Source: Fremontodendron californicum
Lineage: Eukaryota > Streptophyta > Magnoliopsida > Malvales > Malvaceae
Direction: 5' to 3'
Assembly: GCA_030761205.1 (NCBI GenBank)
Contig: JAULJL010000015.1
Coordinates: 7,321,501-7,385,500, forward strand
DNA length: 64,000 bases
The notes under the pieces are model-generated. The model saw nothing but the letters and a program-made list of their open reading frames with translations, made no database searches and was not told the origin of the DNA. Each line of letters opens with the position of its first letter. Position 1 is the stretch's first letter. Both the position numbers and the translations under genes were made by a program. Of the stretch, positions 33,466-45,848 are shown piece after piece.

Positions 33466-36084
33466 TCTTTTTTTTTTTTTTTTATTATTAAAATATCATT
33501 TCTTTTTAAAAAAACTTACCCACAAAATGGATGCCATAAATTTCAATTAGAATCAATTTGTTTGATTAGAACTAAGAAATACAGATCATGTTCGGATTAT
33601 TAAATCTTATAATGAGTCGAATTCAAATTCAATTGTTGTCTTGTCAAATAAAAAGTTATTTTACAAGGTATGATATTTTATATAAAATATATATATGCAC
33701 TTTTACCATTGAAATTATAGGTGATTTAGCAGGGTCAAATTTATATATTCATCATAATTTTCTCAATTATTACTATTCGAGTGAAATCTAATTACAAATA
33801 TTTTGAATGCATATACATACATATATTTTAAAAATGCATACTAACATGTTTTTGGTTTATAATGTGATGATTTATCTTATTGAATAAGATTTATTTAGTA
33901 TATAAAATAAAACAAGTGAAGATTCATCAAATTCTAGTAGCATTTGAAATCTTAATATTGAATTACCCTAAGTTTTTTTTTATTTTTTATTTAATGAGAA
34001 GTTTTTTAGACTTTGAATATATAAAGAAATAATCTTTTTATTTCGCTAACTCTTTCTATTTTTTTAACAAGAAATATGATTTTTTTTTATAATGTTACAA
34101 GAAAGTTTGGGAATATGAATTTGAAAATTTGGATTTCATTTGCTATATAAATTGTGAGAATGAAATGCATACATTATGTATAAATTAGTTAAGACTCAAT
34201 ATGATTATATATTTGAAAGATATAAAAACATGAATTTTAAATTCACAAATAGCTATAAATATTTCAAATTCACCACTAAATAGGCATCAAACAAATTCAT
34301 GGATTTTAAACATAATCATCAATGTTACTTTTACATGTGTTTTTTTTCCACAATTTACATTATTTTTGAAATCCAAATCCATCTTTTGAAATCTAAGTTT
34401 TCAAACGCAACCTTAGAGATATCATTAAATTTTATCTGGATCGAATATCCATTTCTCAAATAATTTTAAAAACGTATTCCCGCATATCGCTTGTTCAATA
34501 TGATTAATTATTATCAAGCTATGTATCATGTCCTCCACAAGTCATTTATGATGTAACCTTTGATACATTTCTTTATTTGTATAGAATCACACTTAGATAG
34601 GTTGTTTCTATACGTTTAAAAGGGGGAAAAGAAAGAAGAAGAAAAAAAAATGCATTTTTTCATCTACAAGCAACTTTTTTTTCCTTAACATTGTCATTAA
34701 TTAAACCTTAATTAAGTATACAAGTATAAATATCCTAAAGAGCTAACTTTGTCCAAATAACGAAAAAATACCCTATAGCTTATATTGCCACGATTGAAGG
34801 GCTTAATTGATGAGAAAAATAATATATGGATAACATTCTAAATTTCTAATGCACTAAAAACAACTTCAAATTATCAATGGCATTATAATTAAGTGGATGT
34901 TATGGTTGTCTAAGAAAGAAAGAGAAAATGTTTATAATTACGAAGGTAAAATAAAATTTCAAAAATGATACTATAACGTTTTGCTTGGTAGAAATCATAA
35001 AAAGGATTTGAAAAAAAAAATTGTAATAAACTGAAAATAAGATACAAATAATAAAAAGGAAAAAGGAAAAGTACAAACCAAACAAAACCTTAGCATTAAG
35101 TTAAAGTCTTAAATGAATGTCGGATTATTTGTTCAGTCAATAAGTTCGATTCAAATTGAGTTGAACATATGATAGTTTTTTAGTAATATGGATCGGCACA
35201 ATTCAATCCAGATTATCATTTAAATAATAAAAAATATTCGTATTTAAATTTAATTATGAAAATTATTAATATAAAAATAATTTTTTAATATGTTTTAAAC
35301 AATAAATGAGCTTTTGGATCGCGCTTGAACCAGGTATGGACAAAGTTTTTTTTTATTTTATTCGAACCAACTTGATTCGATCCATAAACACCTTTAGATG
35401 TCATTGGAGCTTTCCTAAATTGCAATAAACTGTTTTGTTTTTTGTTTTTTGTTATTGTTCTTCAGCTTACCAGAATGCCTAAATGACTCCAAATGAAAAA
35501 GTGATAATTACAGCTTTATCATCACTTGCTTCTTTTAAGGGTAATGTTCGGAAATTAATGCATGCAACCAATCTATTTCCAACCGTAAACACTCTCCAAC
35601 AATTGATCTAAAAAAATAAAAATAAAAAAAAAGATTTAGCAAAGAAAAAGGATAAAATCAGAATATTTTTTTTTTCTTTTGCCATGGATAAGTAAAAAAA
35701 AACCTAAGTACAAATTTACTAAATCGTATAAACCTATGGTTGTCCAGATGTTATTTGAATAATATCTTTTATTAAATATATTTATATATTTAGAAAATAT
35801 TTATTTATTTATTAATTTATGAGAAATTATTCATATATCGTAAGTGAATTTTTAAACTTCACAATATTAATAAAATGATGCATACCCCTTAACATATATT
35901 AAAAAAATACAAAAAATAATTAAAAATAAATAAGATATGTGATACTTTTAACCGATTTATATAAAAAATGGATTCTTAATTATACCATCTCTAATTCTTT
36001 TTCGAGTCAAAATCATTATTAAATTTAATAAATTCCTAGTTTTTAAGACGATTTCATAAAACAACTTGAATCTATGGTTGCAGG
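33466..36084. other. AT-rich intergenic DNA, no gene seen
   Basis: About 2.6 kb with A/T homopolymers and stops in all frames. I found no element ends or exons. Confidence 0.55.
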
Positions 36085-36171
36085 TAGACCTGCTCATGGG
36101 CCGGGCAGCCATCCGGCCTGGCCGAAATTTGAAAAAAAATCGGGTCACGTCCCGGCCCATGAGCACCTCTA
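36085..36171. mobile_element. GGGCCGGG-type hAT-like MITE, 87-bp deletion derivative
   Basis: Ends TAGACCTGCTCATGGGCCGG and CCGGCCCATGAGCACCTCTA are inverted repeats. Flanked by a perfect 8-bp duplication, GTTGCAGG (36077-36084 and 36172-36179). Related elements are at 40707-40952, 62180-62720 and probably 44938-45180. Confidence 0.82.
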
Positions 36172-36238
36172 GTTGCAGGCATTGTTTACAAATCAATAAT
36201 TAAATCCTAGTATTTGTCCTAGTTAAAGGATTTCATGT

Positions 36239-37419
36239 TGTAGCATTGTTGTCAAATTTTACTACGTAAGTGCACGTTATCGCAAACAAATAATAGAGTG
36301 AAAGTAGATTGTCGAACCCACGAGAAATTGTTGTTAAATTCGCTAAATACTAAAATTAAAATAACTTGATCTTATCCAAATAATTAATTAAGATAGTATG
36401 AATTGAAACTAAATTAAAGAAAAATAATAAACAAAGAAAGCAAATAAAAATTGGAATTTAAATCAATGGAGAAAAGCCTAGGATTACAATTTCTCTTAAC
36501 ACTTCGCTTGGACGTTTCCTACCCTCTTAACTTGATTAATGATTTGGAGTTGTTAACCTAGAGTTCTAATCTATTTATAAGGATCTTCCGATCGTCTTAT
36601 AAAAATATCATTATTAACCAAATAACTATATTCCTATGATAATTGAATTAAAGAAGAACTCATTAAGCTTAGACTCTAACTTTGATTACACATGACACAT
36701 AAGTGTATTCCTACCCTACATGCAGATCAATTCATCCTAATAAATGAATATGAAATATGTGTTATGCAATCCATGTCTAACACTAAACTCCGTTTTTCAA
36801 GTTGTATTTAGGTTAACAAATCAGTTCAATTGGTGATCAATCAATTAAAAGCATTAAGCACAAGATTGCATAAACAACTCAAATATCATTAAATCAAACT
36901 AGAGAGTAAAATAATCCAAACTATGTGTTGAGTTCCATTGCAATCCTAGAAAAGGAATTTAGTTCATTCTCAACATTGAAAACAATAAGCAAAGGAGTTT
37001 CACCACCATTAAATTACAAAAAAATAAAAGAAGATTAAGAAAAAGAGAAAACTAAAGGTCGTCAGATCTTCAGTCTTCTAGTATCCAAAACTGCTCTTAG
37101 CTCTTTGCAAGATTGTGGTGACTAGGTCTCAAAAAATAAAGTCTTATTCCTATTTATAGAGTTCTTAAAAAGCCTGAAGAAGGAAAACTTTGTGGTCAAG
37201 TAATTGCCTCCAGCTTGGACTTTCCATATATGAGTTGAGTCTTTCTTTCTTGCTTTAGAACTCTATAAAACTACAAAAAACATTATATTAATAACTAAAA
37301 TTAAACATAAAATAAATAAAATAACTAAAAATAATAAAGTAATAGTTTAAACTACAAAGACTTAGCTATTTTAAAAGCACAAAATAGGATAAAAATAACT
37401 CTATTTTATAGAGTTATCA
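36239..37419 (-). repeat. Athila-type LTR (left copy)
   Basis: About 1.18 kb. On the minus strand it begins TGATAACTCTATAAAATAG and is directly preceded by a polypurine tract (AGTTTTGGGGTG). The other end is near TGTAGCATTGTTGTC on the plus strand, so that limit may be off by a few bases. 36885-37419 is about 90% identical by eye to 43706-44275. Confidence 0.7.
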
Positions 37420-38673
37420 CACCCCAAAACTTAAGATTTTGCTAGTCCTCCAGCCAAACAAAAAAAAACAAACTAAATAAATAAATAAAATGAAACAAAA
37501 CAAAACAAAACAAAACATAGCTAGAGATTAATGCACTTAACTAATGATTTCCTTAATTTTCCTCAAAAGCTATCTCAAAATCTAAACTCAAAGTATAACA
37601 CAAATATAATCCAACTTTATGATTCAATTCAATCGTATGTCTCATGCTTGAATGGATTTTCAGTGTGTGTGTGAATAATCTCTTGACAAATCATTGCATG
37701 CAATCCAAATAAGTTTATGCTAATGCAAAATACGAATTATAGTACTAGATTCTCATATGTTTGCTTTTCATCTCTCTCTCCACTAATGTAGACTAACACT
37801 TCATCAAGGATTAAGTAGGTCTTTATTAAGCTTGTAATGTAAGGCTAGGGTCAAGGTAAGATAAAGATATGTTTCGGTTTAATTCACCCATAGACACTTT
37901 ACATTTTTTTTCAGGATTTTTGAGAGCCATAGTCTTTTCCTCAAATTACATACTTCATTATTTGAATACACTTCCTTTTTGCTTCACCAATTTATTCTTT
38001 CTTTTTTCTCTGTTCTTCGTTTTTGAAGAACCATAACCTTTTTTTTTTTTTATTCACATCACCATTTCACCCAAATTTGACATGACTCATAATTGTTTCC
38101 TGTAATATCATCACATGCCTATGTAGTGAGGGTTAATCATGGTTTTTCTTATTAGGCTAGGCTAAAAAATGTGACAATTAAAGAAAAAAGATATATCAAT
38201 TAAGCATAATGGGGTAGACTAAGGATATTAATATATAAAGGTAGGCTCGAAAGGCTCAAAAGATCCAAAGATGGCCTAAATCATCTCCTCAACTTAGTGT
38301 TGTCTAGGATTTCGTCTCGAGAGAGAATCAAACAAATTCTAGACTCTAGACATAATCGCAATTCACATCAACATAATCAGTCTTTAAATAAGCAATACGA
38401 ATCTAAGCAAGAGATAACGTGCTCAAATTGTTGAAAATTACATCCTAAAAATGAGACTAACAAAAAATTTAACATAAAATCAAATCACGCTTATGTTGTT
38501 CCCAAGAATCAAAATAAATCAATAACTAAAATTTCATCATTGGATAAGGATCTCATCATGTTAAAGTGCATGATATCCCAAGTAAAATTTTTTTCCATAT
38601 ATAACTCCTAAAAATAAACATGCAAAATAAACTAAAAAAAAAACACAAAGCATAATAAACCAGAAAAATAAAA
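37420..38673 (-). other. Athila-type 3' non-coding region next to the left LTR
   Basis: Internal non-coding DNA of the minus-oriented element, with many CT- and AT-rich blocks and no reading frame. 38560-38673 is an inverted match of about 42690-42785 (shared AGTTTATTTTGCATGTTTAT and TTTTATTTTTCTGGTTTATT), which shows that the same sub-terminal region occurs on both sides of the central fragment. Confidence 0.55.
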
Positions 38674-40140
38674 GAAGGATGCAAAACCTCGCTTGATCCA
38701 TTGGATACTTATTTTGCAAGAATTTGATTTAGAGATCTGAGATAGAAAGGGGACAAAACATCAAGTGGCAGATCATCTATCAAGATTGGATAATGAGGCA
38801 CAAGCTGGCGATACAATTCAAATAAATGAGACTTTTCTTGATGAGCAACTCTTTCAAGTTCATCACCAGGAATCACCATTGTATGCCGACAATGTGAACT
38901 ATATTGTGAGTAGAATCTTTCCACCTGATTTAAATTCTCAACAAAAGAAAAAGTTCTTGCATGATGTCAAGTACTATTACTAGGATGAACATTTCCTGTT
39001 TAAGCAATGCAAGGATCAGATTCTTAGAAAGTGTGTGCCCAAAGAAGAAGTTGAAAATATCTTGCAACATTGTCACTCTTCAGATTATGGAGGGCATTTT
39101 GGAGGAGAACAAACTGCAGCAAAAGTACTACAATCAGGTTTTTATTGGCCAACTCTCTCTAATGATGCTCATCAGTTTGTTACAAGATGTGATAGATGTC
39201 AAAGAGTAGGCAACATCTCAAGGAGAAACGAGATGCCTCTCAACAACATTCTAGAAGTAGAGATTTTTGATGTATGGGGAATTTTTTCATGGGTCCATTT
39301 ATTTCCTCCTACAACAATCTTTACATTCTAGTTGCTGTTGATTATGTATCTAAATGGGTGGAAGCAACAACCTTGCCTACCAATGATTCCAAAGTGGTAT
39401 TAAACTTCTTGAAAAAGAATATCTTCACCCGCTTTGGCACTCCAAGAGCAATTATTAGTGATGAGGGGTCTCACTTTTGTAATAAACATTTTGAAGCCCT
39501 CATTGCTAAATACGGGGTCAAGCATAAGATTGCCACCGCCTACCATCCACAAACAAGTGGTTAAGCCGAAGTACCTAATAGAGAAATCAAGAGGATTTTG
39601 GAGAAGACTGTCAGCCCAACTAGAAAAGATTGGTCCAAGAGATTGGATGTTGCATTATGGGCATACCGAACTGCTTACAAAACTCTGATTGAGATGTGTC
39701 CATACAAATTGGTATTCGGGAAAGCATGTCATCTTCGGTGGAATTTGAGCATAATGCATACTGGGCCATCAAGAGATTGAATTTCGATCTTCATGCAGTA
39801 GGTCAGAGACGTCTCTTGCAACTTAATGAGATGGATGAATTTCGTCTTCAAGCTTACGAAAATGCCAAGCTTTACAAAGAAAAAAACGAAGAGATGGCAT
39901 GATAAGAAAATCATTTAGCGACACTTTGAACCAGGCCAATATGTTTTACTCTACAACTCTCACCTAAAGCTATTTTCGTGAAAATTCAAGTCTCGATGGT
40001 CGGGACCTTTCAAAGTTACTAAAGTTTTTCCTTATGGAGCAGTTGAGGTGGTTGAAGAGAGTTCCAATCGAATATTCAAAGTAAATGGCCAACGACTCAA
40101 GCATTACTGGGGAGGCGATTTTGAACCCCAAAAGTCCTCA
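38674..40140 (+). pseudogene. Athila-type pol remnant: RNase H tail and integrase
   Basis: Starts with the end of RNase H (AKPRLIHWILILQEFDLEI, then HQVADHLSRL). The integrase follows: HHCC zinc-binding region (HCHSSDYGGHF ... CDRCQ, 39060-39205), and the catalytic core with Asp in VAVDYVSKW (near 39340) and Asp in IISDEGSHF (near 39460), with the Glu expected in AEVPNRE. Damage seen: TGA in the RNase H tail, TAG after VKYYY (38980), a frame break near 39280, TAA before AEVPNREIK (39563), a lost base near 39735 and an extra A near 39885. Confidence 0.85.
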
Positions 40141-40489
40141 ATCATCTTAGCTGACCCAGAATGAGCTCGAGATACTCAAGCCGACGACTATAAATCAAGT
40201 GCTTATTGGGAGGCAACCCAAACTTTTTAATCTTTACTTTTTAATTTTATTTTACTTGATTTAAATTTTCTTTTTTTTAATAATTTTTTTAAATTTTTGC
40301 AGGTAAAAAAAAAATTAATAGACCAGCGCCGCTGCGCCCTGAAAACATAAAGTTGGCGTAGCGACGCCCTAAAAAATATATTTTTTTTATGCTTTGAAAA
40401 CAGAAAGTTGGCACCGCGGCCCCGACTCAAAATTTTTTTAAAAATATTTTTTAATTTTTTTGGGGTTTTGTAAACCCTAAACTTTACAC

Positions 40490-40700
40490 CTCATTCTTTG
40501 TTGGCAGCCACCCATTTCTATTTTCTCTCCCACACCTCTCAACCCTTCTTCTTCTCCAACAATTCTTCTCTCTCAACCCTTCTTCTTCTCTCTCAAAACT
40601 CTCTTCTCTCTCAACCCTTCTTCTTCTCTATCAAAACTCTCATCTCTCCCAACTCTCTTATTCTCCAACAATTCTTCTCTCTCAAAAATCTCATCTCTCC
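40490..40700. repeat. CT-rich degenerate tandem repeat in the Athila spacer
   Basis: Units of the type CTCTCAACCCTTCTTCTTCTC and CTCCAACAATTCTTCTCTC are repeated about eight times with changes. This lies in the spacer between the integrase and the envelope-like frame (40140-41480), which otherwise holds no coding sequence and one MITE. Confidence 0.65.
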
Positions 40701-40706
40701 CAACTA

Positions 40707-40952
40707 TAGGTGATCATGGGCCGTGGCCCGGTTTTTTTTTTCCTCTGCCCAGGCCCGGCCCTGGGTAGCCCAAGCCCGCCCGTTTAGGCCCGAAACACTG
40801 TTCATTGGAATAAAAAAATAATTTTTTTATTTTTTTTATAATTAAAATTAAATAAAATAATATTATTATAATAAAAATCACTGTTCCGGGCCGGGCCGGG
40901 CCTGCCCGGAACATAAAATATCCTGCCCAGGCCCGGCCCATAAGCAGGTCTA
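40707..40952. mobile_element. GGGCCGGG-type MITE inserted in the Athila spacer
   Basis: 246 bp. The left end TAGGTGATCATGGGCCGTGG and the right end GGCCCATAAGCAGGTCTA are imperfect inverted repeats. Flanked by a perfect 10-bp direct repeat CTCCCAACTA (40697-40706, 40953-40962). The interior is AT-rich between two blocks of CCCGG/GGCCC. The insertion is younger than the host retroelement. Confidence 0.85.
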
Positions 40953-41484
40953 CTCCCAACTACCCATATCCATAACTCATTTTTCTCTATATTTCTTTCC
41001 CAACAATTTCACACCACTAAACCCAAAAAGTTCTCCATCATCTTCAAGCAAGAAATTTCTCACACAATATTCAAGTTCTTCAAGTAAGTCTACTTTTTCT
41101 TGAAGATTATTCATGTTTAGTTCAGTTTTGGTGTTGAAGCTTGCTCTTGCATCAAATTGTGGATTGAGTTGATATTTGTTTGTTGTGGATTCTTGAGCTC
41201 TATTCACAAATTGGAGGGTTATTTTTTAGTATTATGGAAATTATGGAGCAATATTCAAAATTTTGGAGTGGGTTGTGTCGAGTTTCATTAAAGATTGGAG
41301 AAATTGATAGTGATTATATCTTGGGTTTTGTTTTTGGTGGTGATTAGCCTAGATTTATAATTTGGTTGAGTGGAAAACTTTGGTGGGAAAACTTGGAAGA
41401 ATTTAATTCTTGCTTTAGAAGTGTTAGCTTGGTTGAAGATAATTGTTGGACTTGGTTGATATTGTCGAACTTAGAACTAGTGTA

Positions 41485-42539
41485 ATGGCACCCAAGAAGA
41501 AACTCAAAGCTAGCACTAATACTCCTACTTTTGATAGTAGCAAGTTCGTGTCCGAGGCGACAGTTTTACAGCATATCTAATCTCTCCTCTAGAAAAGTCC
41601 TATTCCGGAGAAGGGGTTTAATATTGATCCGCATCATCTTGAGTTTCAACAAGTAATTACTTCGTGAAATTGGCAAAAATTTTGTGCTCCACCATAATCC
41701 GTTGTGTGACCGGTGGTTAGAGAATTTTATGTTAATGCCTCCGAACCAAGCAGTGATACGATTTTTGTCCGTGAATGTCAAGTATCGTTTAATCCCCAGA
41801 TAATTAATCAGTATTACCAAACACCGAATATTGCGAGTGATGACTATAGTCGGTATTTGAATTGGCACATTGACATGAATGCCGTAACAGCACATTTATG
41901 TCCATATGGGACTACTTGGAAAATGTCAAAACGGGAACTTGTGTCGTTCAAGGCCAACACATTAGATAGAGAGATTAAGGTGTGGCTGTATTTTTTAGCG
42001 GCCAATATGCTTCCATGTAAGCATATTAGTGATATCAGCAAAGATAGATAAATCTTGCTCTATGCTATTACTACGGGAATAACGATTTACATCGGCCAGC
42101 TCTTCTACAGGGCCGTGATGCATAGTGTTAGAACACCACGGGAAGGCCTTTGGTTCCCCTCCTTAATCACTCGACTGTGTGACCAAGCTGGTGTCCGATG
42201 GGGTGATGGTGAAGAGTTGCTACACCTAAGGGTCCCATTGATGACGTCATTATGTATCGTTTGACCCGAGAAATTGAATGTTACCCACCCGGACCTGGTG
42301 CGAGTTCATCCTCAGCCCCACCACCGATTTCACCGCAAAAGTTAACCATGGCGGAGCGCATGACCCGACTTGAAGTTCAAAATGCTCAACACCTTGCATA
42401 TCATGCCCATCAGATTGAATGCTTCAAAGCTATTGAGCAAATGATCCATTTTTGTGCTCGTCATATAGGTGCCGGCATGACCCAAATTCCCACTATGCCA
42501 CCACCACCAACACCTTTGGATACCCAGGAAGCGGAATAA
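41485..42539 (+). pseudogene. Athila-type envelope-like / 'plant transposon protein' frame, broken
   Basis: Opens with MAPKKKLKASTNTPTF and SSKFVSEA, the usual start of the third frame found after integrase in Athila-lineage elements. A stop follows after about 30 codons. Later pieces are 41713-42051 (VREFYVNASEPSSDTIFVR, YLNWHIDMN, TLDREIKVWLYFLAANMLP), 42055-42264 (ITIYIGQLFYRAV, GLWFPSLITRLC) and 42252-42539 (ARMTRLE-type coiled stretch and a Pro-rich end). The frame breaks between pieces show it is dead. The role of this frame in plants is unproven. Confidence 0.72.
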
Positions 42540-42789
42540 GAAGATGAGGATTATAGCTCTCTCGGGTTTTCTTCAATGACAAGGGAGTTTTCTTCTTCCT
42601 ACTCTTTTATTTTTCCAACATTTGGGACAATGTTTAATTCAAGTTTGGGGGTGTTTATCTGTTTTTATTTTTCTAGTTTATTTTGCATATGTGTCTTTTT
42701 ATTTTCCTGGTTTATTGTGCTTTCTGTTTTTTTTTTTTAGTTTATTTTGCATGTTTATGTTCAGGAGTTATATATAAAAACAAAATTAT

Positions 42790-43705
42790 TAGAAAAACAA
42801 AATTTTAAATCAAGTAAAATAAATAAAAAAGTAAAAAGTAAAGATTAAAAAGCTTGGGTTGCCTCCCAATAAGCACTTGATTTATAGTCTTCGACTTGAC
42901 TATATCGAGCTCATTCTGGGTCGGCTAAGATGATTGAGGACTTTTGCGTTCAAATCGCCTCCCCAGTAATACTTGAGCCGTTGGCCATTTACTTTGAATA
43001 TTCAATTGGAACTCTCTTTAACCACCTCAACTACTCCATAAGGAAAAACTTTAGTAACTTTGAAAGATCCCGACCATCAAGACTTGAGTTTTCCCAGAAA
43101 TAGCTTTAGGCGAGAGTTGTAGAGTAAAACATATTAGTCTGGTTCAAAGTGTCGCTCAATGATCTTCTTATCATGCCATCTTTTCTTTTTTCTTTGTAAA
43201 GCTTGGCATTTTCGTAAGCTTGAAGACGAAATTCATCCATCTCATTAAGTTGCAAGAGACGTCTCTCACCTATTGCATGGAGATCGAAATTCAATTTCTT
43301 GATGGCCCAGTATGCATTATGCTCCAATTCATCGAAGATGACATGCTTTCCCGAATACCAATTTGTATAGAGACATCCCAATTGGAGTTTTGTAAGCAGT
43401 TCGGTATGCCCATAATGCATCATCCAATCTCTTGGACCAATGTTTTCTAGTTGGGCTGACAGTCTTCTCCAAAATCCTCTTGATTTCTCTATTAGAGACT
43501 TCGGCTTAACCATTTTTTTGTGGATGGTAGGAGGTGCCAATCTTGTGCTTGACCCCGTATTTAGCAAGGAGGGCTTCAAAATGTTTATTACAAAAGTGAG
43601 ACCCCTCATCACTAATAATTGCTCTTGGAGTGCCAAAGCGGGTGAAGATATTATTTTTCAATATGTTTAATACCTGGAATCATTGGTAGGCAAGGTTGTT
43701 GCTTC
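42790..43705 (-). pseudogene. Second, inverted copy of the Athila integrase C-terminal region
   Basis: The minus strand matches 39345-40285 closely. Shared segments include SRGFWRRLSAQLE in the shifted frame, LQLNEMDEFRLQAYENAKLY, and the 3' untranslated CTTATTGGGAGGCAACCCAA. The in-frame TAA before AEV.NREIK is present in both copies. The upstream half of the integrase is missing: the homology stops at TTGCTTCCAC (about 43705), where LTR sequence begins. Confidence 0.82.
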
Positions 43706-44275
43706 CACTCAAATATTATTAAATCAAACTAGAGAGTAAAATAATCCAAACTATATGTTGAGTTCCATTGCAATCCTAGAAAAAAAATTTAGTTCATGCT
43801 CAACATTAAAAACAATAAGCACAGGAGTTTCATCACCATTAAATTACAAAAGAATAAAAGAAGATTAAGGAAAAAGAGAAAACTAAAGGTTGTCAGATCT
43901 TAAGTCTTCTAGTATCCAAAACTGCTCTTAGCTCCTTGTAAGATTGTGGTGGCTGCTCTCCTCTTCAGAAAATTAAAGCAAAAACTAAGAATGTCTCAAA
44001 AAATAAAGTCTTATTCCTATAGAGTTCTTAAAAAGCCTGAAGAAGGGAAATTTTGTGGCCAAGTAACTGCCTCCAACTTAGACTTTTCATATATGAGTTG
44101 AGTCTTTTCTTCTTTCTTTAGGACTACAAAACTATAAAAGACATTATATTAATAACTAAAATTAAACATAAAATAAATAAAAATAACTAAAAATAATAAA
44201 TTAATAGTTTAAACTACAAGGATTCAACTATTTTAAAAGCACAAAATAAAATAACTCTATTTTATAGAGTTATCA
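43706..44275 (-). repeat. Athila-type LTR fragment (right copy)
   Basis: 570 bp matching 36885-37419, including the LTR edge TATAGAGTTATCA. It lacks the first 650 bp of the left LTR. The cut edge joins directly to the inverted integrase fragment with at most two or three bases of shared sequence. Confidence 0.75.
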
Positions 44276-44766
44276 AGCATCTTGCACACAAATCAATTAT
44301 GAAAATAATATTAACCAATTTTTGAGGAAAAAGATTACGAGATGTATATTTGGTTTGAACTATTTTAGAAATTCTTAAAAAATGAAGGAAAAAAAATGCT
44401 GTTAGACATACCAAAGATTTGATTACAACTTGTTTAAGTTAATCCAAAATTATTTATATCGAAACAAACCATCTTACCTACACACATTTCTAAACCTTTA
44501 AAATAATTAAATCATGTTTACAGTGTTTTTTTTTTATGAGAGATTCGTCAAGGTCGGTATTTAATTAGCTTTTGCTCAGAAAAGGCTTATAAAGTCATAA
44601 GCTTATAACAACAGCTTAAACGGCAAGCCTGTGATGCTTTTCAAGTCTTACAAGTTAAATCATGAAGACGAGGCAGGCAGCTCATCACATGGAGAATATT
44701 AGCATTAATTTAATTAACATTACAAATGAAATTTTTAAAAATTTTTATTATTATATTTTAAAAAGA

Positions 44767-45215
44767 AAAATGTTAACTAGTGTCAAATGATATTGATTAA
44801 AGTGATATATATATATAAATAACTAATATATATTTTTTTTTAAATTCAATAAAAATAACGTATTAAATACCAAAAAAAAAAAACTAAAATGATAAATAAA
44901 TAATCTTTAAGTGGTATCTAAATCTGTTCATGAGTCCGATCGCGATTTTTTCACGTCCTTTACCAAGTCTGGTCTGTAAGCCCGAATCACTGTTTTAAAA
45001 GTATTAAAATATTAAAAAATCAATTTTATATTATATTTATATAATTAAATTTAAATAAAAAATACTTTTTTAATAAATAATAATTAAGGCCGAGCTAGGC
45101 CTAATTGAAAAAATATTTATCCAAATCTGATCTAATACAAATCAAATTTGTTAAGCCGAACAAGTAACCTAACTTGTAAACATATTTACTAATATCTATA
45201 AACACTAATTAAATG
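44767..45215. repeat. Dispersed repeat (GTGTTTAGTAATAC-type), copy 1, split by a MITE-like insertion
   Basis: Left part 44767-44937 aligns with 46695-46855; the remaining tail (TATAAACACTAATTAAATGAATTC, about 45190-45215, versus TATAAACATTGATTAAATAG at 46850) lies beyond the insertion at 44938-45180. Confidence 0.45.
44938..45180. mobile_element. Degenerate GGGCCGGG-type MITE
   Basis: Has CTGTTCATGAGTCCGA at the left, AAGCCCGAATCACTGTTTTA, an AT-rich middle and AAGGCCGAGCTAGGCCTAA at the right. This is the order seen in 40707-40952 but heavily decayed (CpG sites lost). No clear target duplication. Confidence 0.4.
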
Positions 45216-45815
45216 AATTCTTTTAAGAAAAGGAAAAGGAAATCGGAAGAAAAAAAAAAGGTTTTAGAACGTCAAAATTGTGCGCCCTTGAAAGATGTGT
45301 GTTTCAAAGTATAAGATTTGACTTTTGAGTATGTATTTTGCATGCTTTTTATGTGACGGACTCAGGTAGGCGGATATGATATAAAAATATAATTAATACA
45401 ATTAATATAATATATTTAACACATGTATCATATTTATATTTAAAATTTTAATTTATTTAATAATTTTTATTATATTTCGTAAAACAAATATAAAACACGA
45501 CACTCATACGGTGAATTGTCTAACTGTAAATAACTAAATATGCATGAAGGGCAACGCCTATCAACTCTTTTTCCCTTATGTTTAGTAGTTAGGACAGGAC
45601 ACATGCCCCAACCAACCATCAGATTCAGACCTGATTTTTGCCTTTTACCTAACCCTGTTTGGTTTGGCCACCGTTTCTTGCCCAGCTTAGAACTCGAAGA
45701 TATTAGCTTTTTGGGGCGAATTAATCAATGTTTTTTTTTTTCCTTCTACTTAAGGGAATTAGTGATGAGGCTTTGATTTGTTTACTATTACCCAGAATTT
45801 TTTTATCAGTGTTTA

Positions 45816-45848
<33 letters not shown>

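Larger units (their letters stand above)
36239..44275. mobile_element. Rearranged Athila-type Ty3/Gypsy composite
   Basis: From left to right: a minus-oriented LTR (36239-37419); minus-oriented 3' non-coding DNA (37420-38673); a plus-oriented fragment with the RNase H tail, integrase, spacer and envelope-like frame (38674-42790); a minus-oriented second copy of the integrase end (42790-43705); and a truncated minus-oriented LTR (43706-44275). The outer LTRs are in direct orientation but no matching 5-bp target duplication is visible. The integrase segment and the 3' non-coding segment each occur twice in opposite orientation. Gag, protease and reverse transcriptase are missing. All coding parts are broken. 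Confidence 0.75.

Noticed and set aside
37420..38673. CRISPR-like or satellite array
   Set aside because: Repeats are irregular and match the non-coding 3' region of Athila-type elements; the genome is plant.
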